Source of the DNA: JANNPJ01 sp965200525
GTDB taxonomy: Bacteria > Actinomycetota > Actinomycetes > Actinomycetales > Kineosporiaceae
DNA: 64,000 nucleotides
NCBI GenBank assembly: GCA_965200525.1
Contig: OZ241368.1
Coordinates: forward strand, 558,001-622,000
Direction: 5' to 3'
The translations under genes were made by a program, and so were the position numbers. The notes under the pieces are model-generated. The model saw only the letters and a list, made by a program, of their open reading frames with translations. It had not been told where the DNA came from and searched no databases. Below, piece by piece: positions 59,485 through 64,000 of this stretch (position 1 is its first letter; every line of letters starts with the position of its first letter).

Positions 59485-59522
59485 CATACCGGGCGAGAGC
59501 TGCGCCCGGCACCGTTGAAGGC

Positions 59523-60752
59523 ATGAAGCGCACACCCCTCGCCGCCATCGGTGCCCTGGTCACCGCCATGCTCCTGACCGCCACCGCCGTACCTGTCGAG
59601 GCCTCGACGGGCCCGGCGATCGCCAAGTCAACTCCTGTCGCCGGCACACTGCTGAACAGCACCTTGATCTCGCAGCTCACGACCACCCAGGTGGGCGATC
59701 TGCTGGCCGGCGTGCCGTTCGAGAATCCGCGAATCCGTTACGGCGTCAGCCTTTACCGCATCGAGTACGCCACCGTCGACGTCCGCCGACGACCGACCAG
59801 CGCCAGTGCCCTGGTGGCCCTGCCCACGCATCGGGGCGGCCGGGCCCGGACCGTCGTCTGGGAGCACGGAACCCGGGTCGCGCGCACCGACGTCGCATCG
59901 GTGTCCGGCGACAACGTCGATCGCCCGGCGGCCGTGCTGCTGGCCACCGATGGGCTGGTCACCGTCGCGCCGGACTATCTCGGGCTCGGCACCGGTCCGG
60001 GGTTCCACCCCTACGCGCACGCGGCGAGCGAGACCAGTGCGTCCGTGGACGCCCTGGCGGCCGGACGAACCCTCGCCCGCAATACGGGGCAACAGCTCAG
60101 TGACGACGTCCTGATCAGCGGCTTCTCGCAGGGCGGGCAGGCGGCCATGGCTCTGGCGCAGGCCCTTCAGGGCAGCGAGCAAGGACGCCGGACCGGCCTG
60201 CGGCTGCGGGCGGTCGCGCCGATCAGTGGTCCGTACGACCTGGGCGGGGCCGAGATCCCGGCGCTGTTCGACGGCCGGGTGACCCCGTTCATCGGAGCCT
60301 TCTACCTGGCCTACTGGACCATCTCCAGCAACCGGATCTACGGGCTGTACCGCTCCCCGAACGAGGTGTTCCGCCCTCCCTACGACCAGACCCTGCCCGG
60401 ACTGTTCGACGGTGAGCACGACGAGCAGACGATCGCCGCCGCCCTGCCGGCCTCCCCCGAGCAGCTCGTCACCGCGCGGTACGCCGCCCGCCTGCGCCGT
60501 CCTCAGGGCGGTCTGCGCCGGGCCGTCGAGGAGAACTCGACGACCTGCCAATGGCGACCGACGGTTGCGATCCGCCTCTACACGGCGTCGGGCGACCACG
60601 AGGTGCCCATCGCCAACACCGAGCACTGCGCGAGCCAACTCCGGGCCCGGGGCACCGATCCCGATCTGGTCGACCTGGGCCAGATCGACCACCTGGACGA
60701 ACCGGTGGCAGCCCTGCCCGGGATCGTCGACTGGTTCGATCACGTCGCCTGA
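59523..60752 (+). CDS. Secreted lipase (LIP-family triacylglycerol lipase type)
   Basis: A 409-residue exported alpha/beta hydrolase. Signal peptide: AIGALVTAMLLTATAVP, cleavage near VEA-S. VVWEHGTRVARTDVAS is the HG oxyanion region, LISGFSQGGQAAMALA the nucleophile Ser, SGDHEVPIANTEHC the acid loop and QIDHLDEP the His. The arrangement matches the fungal/mycobacterial LIP and secreted-lipase group. It probably hydrolyses extracellular esters. ATG 59523. Confidence 0.9.
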   Translation: MKRTPLAAIGALVTAMLLTATAVPVEASTGPAIAKSTPVAGTLLNSTLISQLTTTQVGDLLAGVPFENPRIRYGVSLYRIEYATVDVRRRPTSASALVALPTHRGGRARTVVWEHGTRVARTDVASVSGDNVDRPAAVLLATDGLVTVAPDYLGLGTGPGFHPYAHAASETSASVDALAAGRTLARNTGQQLSDDVLISGFSQGGQAAMALAQALQGSEQGRRTGLRLRAVAPISGPYDLGGAEIPALFDGRVTPFIGAFYLAYWTISSNRIYGLYRSPNEVFRPPYDQTLPGLFDGEHDEQTIAAALPASPEQLVTARYAARLRRPQGGLRRAVEENSTTCQWRPTVAIRLYTASGDHEVPIANTEHCASQLRARGTDPDLVDLGQIDHLDEPVAALPGIVDWFDHVA

Positions 60753-60782
60753 ATGATCGTGCGAGCGGTCACAATGGCAGGC

Positions 60783-62021
60783 ATGAGCACGCAGACCCCG
60801 GTCGGTCCGGGACGGCGCGACCTCACGCTTCTGGCGCTGGGCCTGGGCGTGTCCACCGCCGGGGACGCCGCCGCGCTGGTCACCCTCCTGCTGCGGCTGC
60901 GCCCGGAGGGCAGCGGCTGGGTGGCCGCGCTGCTGGCCGGGGAGCTGATCCCGGTCATCCTGCTGGCGTCCGTGGCCGGCCTGGTCGTGGACCGGTTCGA
61001 CAGCCACCGGGTCCTGGTGATCGGGCTGATCGGGCAGGGCGTCCTGGCGGTTCCGCTGGCCCTGATCTCCTCCCCGGTGGCCACGATCGTGCTGTTCACC
61101 GGCCTGAACGCGGTGGCCACGTTCGTCCGGCCGGCCACTTCGACCCTGGTTCCCGTGATCACCGGGCCCGACGACGCCGCCCGGGGCTACTCCCGCATCG
61201 CCACCGGATCCAGCTTCGGCTGGATTCTGGGCCCGGCCGCCGGCGGGCTGCTCACCGGCAGTCTGGGTTCGCGAACCACGCTGCTGCTGGACGCGCTGAC
61301 CTTCGCCGTGCTGGCGGCGTCCGCTTCGCTGCTACGAGCCCGCAGGCCGCCCGTCGCCGCTCCCCCCGGGCTCGACGACCAGTTCCGGCGAGGTGGGTTC
61401 GCCCTGCTCTGGCACTCGCCCGTGCTGCGGACGGCGCTGCTGGTCAGTGCGATCGGGACGGCCTGCGCCGTGGTGGACAACGTCGCCGCGCCCTTCCGGT
61501 TCGTCGACCAGCTCGGCGCCAGCTCCACCGAGTACGGCCTGTACCTGACCATCTGGGGGGCCGGCGCCCTTCTCGGCGTCCAGGTGATGGCCCGCCGGCG
61601 CGGGCGCGGCCTGGTGCTGGCCCTGGCTGGCGGCAACCTGCTGATCGGCCTGGCCATCGCCGGGATCGGGGCGGCGCCCACGCTCGTCCTGGCCTTCGTC
61701 GCCTCGGCCGTCGGTGGGATCGGCAACGGCATGATCAACGTGGCTCAGAACGCCCTGGTCGCGGCGCACACGCCGGCCGCCGCTCACGGTCGCGCCTTCT
61801 CAGCGGCCTCGGCCACCAGCCAGACCGCGATCGGGGTCGGCACCGCCGCCGGCTCTCCCCTGGTCAGCCTCCTGGGGGCCAACGTCGCCATGATCGGCGC
61901 CGGGGCCCTGAGCGCGGTGACGGCCACCGGCGGCCTGGCCCAGGCGCTGTACCGCGGTTCGCGCCGGCGTGCCCCGGAGCTCGACCCGGGGGTCGACCTG
62001 GGGATCGACCCGGACCGGTGA
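60783..62021 (+). CDS. MFS transporter (12-TM, exporter-like)
   Basis: A 412-residue membrane protein with about twelve hydrophobic segments. LTLLALGLGVSTAGDAAALV and AGLVVDRFDSHRVLVIG (motif A-type loop) open it; GMINVAQNALVAAHTPAAAHG precedes the last third. The layout is that of the MFS group related to MefA/DHA12-type exporters. ATG 60783 (MSTQTP) is chosen. It lies 30 bases after the lipase stop on the same strand. Confidence 0.88.
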   Translation: MSTQTPVGPGRRDLTLLALGLGVSTAGDAAALVTLLLRLRPEGSGWVAALLAGELIPVILLASVAGLVVDRFDSHRVLVIGLIGQGVLAVPLALISSPVATIVLFTGLNAVATFVRPATSTLVPVITGPDDAARGYSRIATGSSFGWILGPAAGGLLTGSLGSRTTLLLDALTFAVLAASASLLRARRPPVAAPPGLDDQFRRGGFALLWHSPVLRTALLVSAIGTACAVVDNVAAPFRFVDQLGASSTEYGLYLTIWGAGALLGVQVMARRRGRGLVLALAGGNLLIGLAIAGIGAAPTLVLAFVASAVGGIGNGMINVAQNALVAAHTPAAAHGRAFSAASATSQTAIGVGTAAGSPLVSLLGANVAMIGAGALSAVTATGGLAQALYRGSRRRAPELDPGVDLGIDPDR

Positions 62022-62040
62022 GCGCCCGACGAGGTGATCG

Positions 62041-62403
62041 TCAGGTGGCGATGTCCGGGTAGGGCCGCGAGAAGTGCTGCAGGGCCTGACCGTAGGCCAG
62101 CTGGTAGCCCAGCGGTTCGGGGTGGTCGCGCTCGAACATGGCGATGAACAGGGTCAGGGTCAGGAAGGGGTGGGCGCCGAGCTCGAACAGCGCGACGTGG
62201 TCGTGACCGGCCAGGGCCTCGCGCTCGGCGTCCTCGAAGGCCAGCCAGGTGGTGGCCTCGCCGGTGTGACAGTTCAGCAGCCGGCCGCTCTGCTCGGCCT
62301 CCCACCACGCGGTCGTGCCCCGGGGGTCGGTGCGGTAGCGCTCGACCAGCTCCGGGTCGCGGTCGATCATGTAGAGGAACTTGTTGACCAGGTACTTGCT
62401 CAT
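62041..62403 (-). CDS. LigA-type small subunit of extradiol dioxygenase
   Basis: A 120-residue helical protein (MSKYLVNKFLYMID...) corresponding to the alpha subunit of class III extradiol dioxygenases: NKFLYMIDRDPELVERYR and ALFELGAHPFLTLTLFIAMF. It packs on LigB and helps shape the active site for protocatechuate or gallate-type substrates. Translationally coupled to ligB (ATGA overlap). Confidence 0.88.
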   Translation of the reverse strand: MSKYLVNKFLYMIDRDPELVERYRTDPRGTTAWWEAEQSGRLLNCHTGEATTWLAFEDAEREALAGHDHVALFELGAHPFLTLTLFIAMFERDHPEPLGYQLAYGQALQHFSRPYPDIAT

Positions 62404-63263
62404 TCCGGAGCTCCGTTCGGGTACCAGGTGAAGTAGGCCTCCATGGTGTGGAACAGGTCGAAGGTGTCGACGTAGTCGGCCTTGGCGTTCTCGCCGGCCA
62501 CGCCCATCATGAGCATGAAGTCCATGAACCCGTGGGTGGCGTTGCCCGGGGCGTGCAGGCTGTCCAGGGTCACCTCGGACAGGCAGCCCTCCAGGTCGCC
62601 GTTGGCGATCCAGTCCACCGCCCGGTGGTCGAACTCCGGGTCGGGACCGGTCGGGCCGAACTGGCGGGGGCCGCCCAGTTCGAGCGAGAGGTGGCCGGTG
62701 CCGATGACGGCGACCCGCTTGTCGCTCGGCCACGACTCGACCAGCTCGCGCAACGTCTGGCCGAGCTGCACGAACCGCTTCGGCTGGGGCAGGGGCGGGG
62801 CGAAGATGTTGGTGTAGACCGGCACGATCGGCAGATCGTTCTGCGGGCGCAGGGTGATGATCGGGCAGGTCACGCTGTGGTCGATCCGCAGCTCGTTGGA
62901 GAAGGCCAGGTCGAAGCCGGCGTCCAGGCCGTTGCGCAGGATGTGCCCGGACAGGTTCCGGTCGCCCTGCATCCGCATCTTGGGCAGGCCGAACTCGCGC
63001 TCCTCGTTGTACCAGTTGGCGTCGTACTGGTCGGCGTGCCCGACCAGGAACTGCGGCATGTTGTCCAGCCAGAGCTGGTGGAAGTGATCCGAGCCGACCA
63101 TCAGCAGCACGTCCGGGCGGGCCCGGGTCAGGGTCTCGCGGAAAGCCTCGATCTTGCGGACCCATTCGGCCGCGAACGGCGGGGCCTCACCCTCGGGAGC
63201 GGTGCTGGCCTTGTAGTAGAACGGGTGATGGGTGGATGCGATGACGGCAACCAGCTGGGCCAT
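62400..63263 (-). CDS. LigB-type class III extradiol ring-cleavage dioxygenase subunit
   Basis: A 287-residue catalytic subunit. VIASTHHPFYYK is the iron-binding entry (His-His), VLLMVGSDHFHQLWLDNMP the second metal/acid site, and VIGTGHLSLELGGP a conserved His near the active site. Such enzymes open an aromatic ring next to a catechol using ferrous iron and O2, e.g. protocatechuate 4,5-cleavage or gallate. Downstream is a citrate-synthase-like gene, suggesting a short meta-cleavage pathway. Confidence 0.9.
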   Translation of the reverse strand: MAQLVAVIASTHHPFYYKASTAPEGEAPPFAAEWVRKIEAFRETLTRARPDVLLMVGSDHFHQLWLDNMPQFLVGHADQYDANWYNEEREFGLPKMRMQGDRNLSGHILRNGLDAGFDLAFSNELRIDHSVTCPIITLRPQNDLPIVPVYTNIFAPPLPQPKRFVQLGQTLRELVESWPSDKRVAVIGTGHLSLELGGPRQFGPTGPDPEFDHRAVDWIANGDLEGCLSEVTLDSLHAPGNATHGFMDFMLMMGVAGENAKADYVDTFDLFHTMEAYFTWYPNGAPE

Positions 63264-63314
63264 GGCAGACCTCCTCGTTGTGGTCGGCAGTCGGCGGTCG
63301 GGGCGGCGGCCGGC

Positions 63315-64000
63315 TCAGGCCAGCGCGTCGGGGGTGTAGGGCTCGGGGTCGACCGAGGCGTTGTTCAGGTCGACCGAAAGAAAGATGTCGTTGGCGACCG
63401 GACGGCGGATCTCCTCGGCCAGCTGGCCGATCAGTCCGGCGGTGCGGGCCAGCAGGGCGAAGGCCCGCAGCAGCGGCAACGGCAGGCCCAGATCGGCCAG
63501 GGCCGCCCCGCAGACCCCGGCCCCGTTCAACGGCAGGGTCTTGTTGAGCACCTGCGGGTGGACCCGGCCGATGGCGGCGAACAGCATCAGGTGAGGGCCG
63601 AAAAGGCCTTCTTCACGGGCGATCTGCATCAGCCGGGGGGTGCGCGGGTCGCCGTCCTTGTGCACGTGGTGTCCCAGGCCGGGCACGAACTGGCCGGCCG
63701 CCCGCCGGTCCCGCACGGTGCGCAGGGCCAGCGCGTCCCAGCCCGCGTCGTCCTCGGGCAGTTCGCCCCGGCGATCGGCGTCGGCGGCCGTGAGCAGGAC
63801 GTCGTGCAGGAACTGGCCGGTGTCCTCGGTGACCCCGAGAAACCGCGACCCGCCGCCGAGCAGACCGGCCGCCAGGGCCCCCTGCACCGAGTCCGGGGCC
63901 GAAAGGTACGTCAGGCGGGTGACGATCGCCGTGGGGGTGAAACCGTGGTCGGCCAGTGCGGCCAGCACCGCCTCGAACACCCGCAGCTCCCCCGGGGTCG
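63315..64000 (-). CDS. Citrate synthase-like / citryl-CoA lyase-like protein, N terminus outside window
   Basis: The C-terminal ~228 residues of a citrate-synthase-fold protein; the frame is open to the end of the window. AIVTRLTYLSAPDSVQGALA (with the Ala-rich loop) leads to LLGGGSRFLGVTEDT, VPGLGHHVHKDGDPRTPRLM (the GxGHxxxxxxDPRxxxL signature) and NGAGVCGAALADLGLPLPLL. In this genomic place, beside LigAB, it may act as a citryl-CoA-lyase-type C-C lyase or acyl-CoA condensing enzyme for a ring-cleavage product; that is inference. Confidence 0.8.
   Translation of the reverse strand, partial: TPGELRVFEAVLAALADHGFTPTAIVTRLTYLSAPDSVQGALAAGLLGGGSRFLGVTEDTGQFLHDVLLTAADADRRGELPEDDAGWDALALRTVRDRRAAGQFVPGLGHHVHKDGDPRTPRLMQIAREEGLFGPHLMLFAAIGRVHPQVLNKTLPLNGAGVCGAALADLGLPLPLLRAFALLARTAGLIGQLAEEIRRPVANDIFLSVDLNNASVDPEPYTPDALA

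Noticed and set aside
1..64000. tRNA, rRNA, CRISPR or transposon
   Set aside because: No tRNA T-loop pattern, rRNA stretch, regular spaced repeats or transposase motif was seen on reading both strands; a weak example cannot be excluded without a search.

Overview
The window is high-GC DNA, read here as an actinobacterial chromosome. Supporting signs are a WhiB protein, an F420-type LLM oxidoreductase, a mycothiol-type DinB/maleylpyruvate isomerase fold, two ANTAR proteins, several ECF sigma factors, Excalibur and CAP secreted proteins, and frequent GTG starts. Many secreted or polysaccharide-active proteins suggest a soil or plant-associated saprophyte. A Kineosporia-like genus is only a guess. 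No rRNA, tRNA, CRISPR array, IS element or phage gene was recognised.

Layout. 1-5 kb: the tail of a c-di-GMP phosphodiesterase, then small regulator/enzyme pairs (TetR with an NmrA-type reductase, MarR with a VOC protein) and an AlkA-like glycosylase. 5-15 kb: secreted or membrane proteins (DUF1996, a GH26-like glycosidase with foreign codon usage, SulP transporter, PAP2 phosphatase, esterase with LysR, CAP-domain protein). 15-20 kb: aldo/keto reductase, an epoxide hydrolase/TetR pair with a clear double operator, a fascin-like secreted repeat protein, lipoprotein, Excalibur protein and WhiB. 20-24.5 kb: a minus-strand signalling cluster of CheB-like methylesterase, PAS/GAF/ANTAR RNA-binding regulator, CheR-PAS coiled-coil methyltransferase and a frameshifted VOC protein. 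24.5-36 kb: a TetX-like monooxygenase/TetR pair, an ECF sigma with SnoaL domain downstream of an MFS gene, an ECF42 sigma with its DGPF partner, a YbdK-type ligase, a kinase-like protein, an EndoIII-like protein, an F420 oxidoreductase and formaldehyde dehydrogenase. 36-45 kb: oxidoreductases, TMEM175 channel, DinB-fold protein, lactate monooxygenase and a PoxB-like TPP enzyme. 45-52 kb: GH18 chitinase, LysR, Na+/H+ antiporter and small secreted proteins. 52-60 kb: a DHA2 exporter divergent from an unusual alpha/beta-hydrolase-glycosyltransferase fusion, then a large secreted beta-helix glycanase and a secreted lipase. 60-64 kb: an MFS protein, then LigA/LigB extradiol dioxygenase subunits with a citrate-synthase-like gene running off the window.

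Regulation is unusually readable. Near-perfect palindromes lie in the MarR/VOC, TetR/epoxide hydrolase and TetR/TetX gaps. A LacI/CebR-type site precedes the CAP gene, with a weaker one before DUF1996. A shared ACTTGTATT-AAGTC motif lies upstream of both the hydrolase-GT fusion and the beta-helix glycanase. Several convergent gene ends share strong hairpins.

Best candidates for under-described biology are the receptor-less CheB/ANTAR/CheR module, the hydrolase-GT fusion that shares an operator motif with the glycanase, and the LigAB/citrate-synthase-like cluster. All functions are assigned from sequence features and family knowledge; no search was run.
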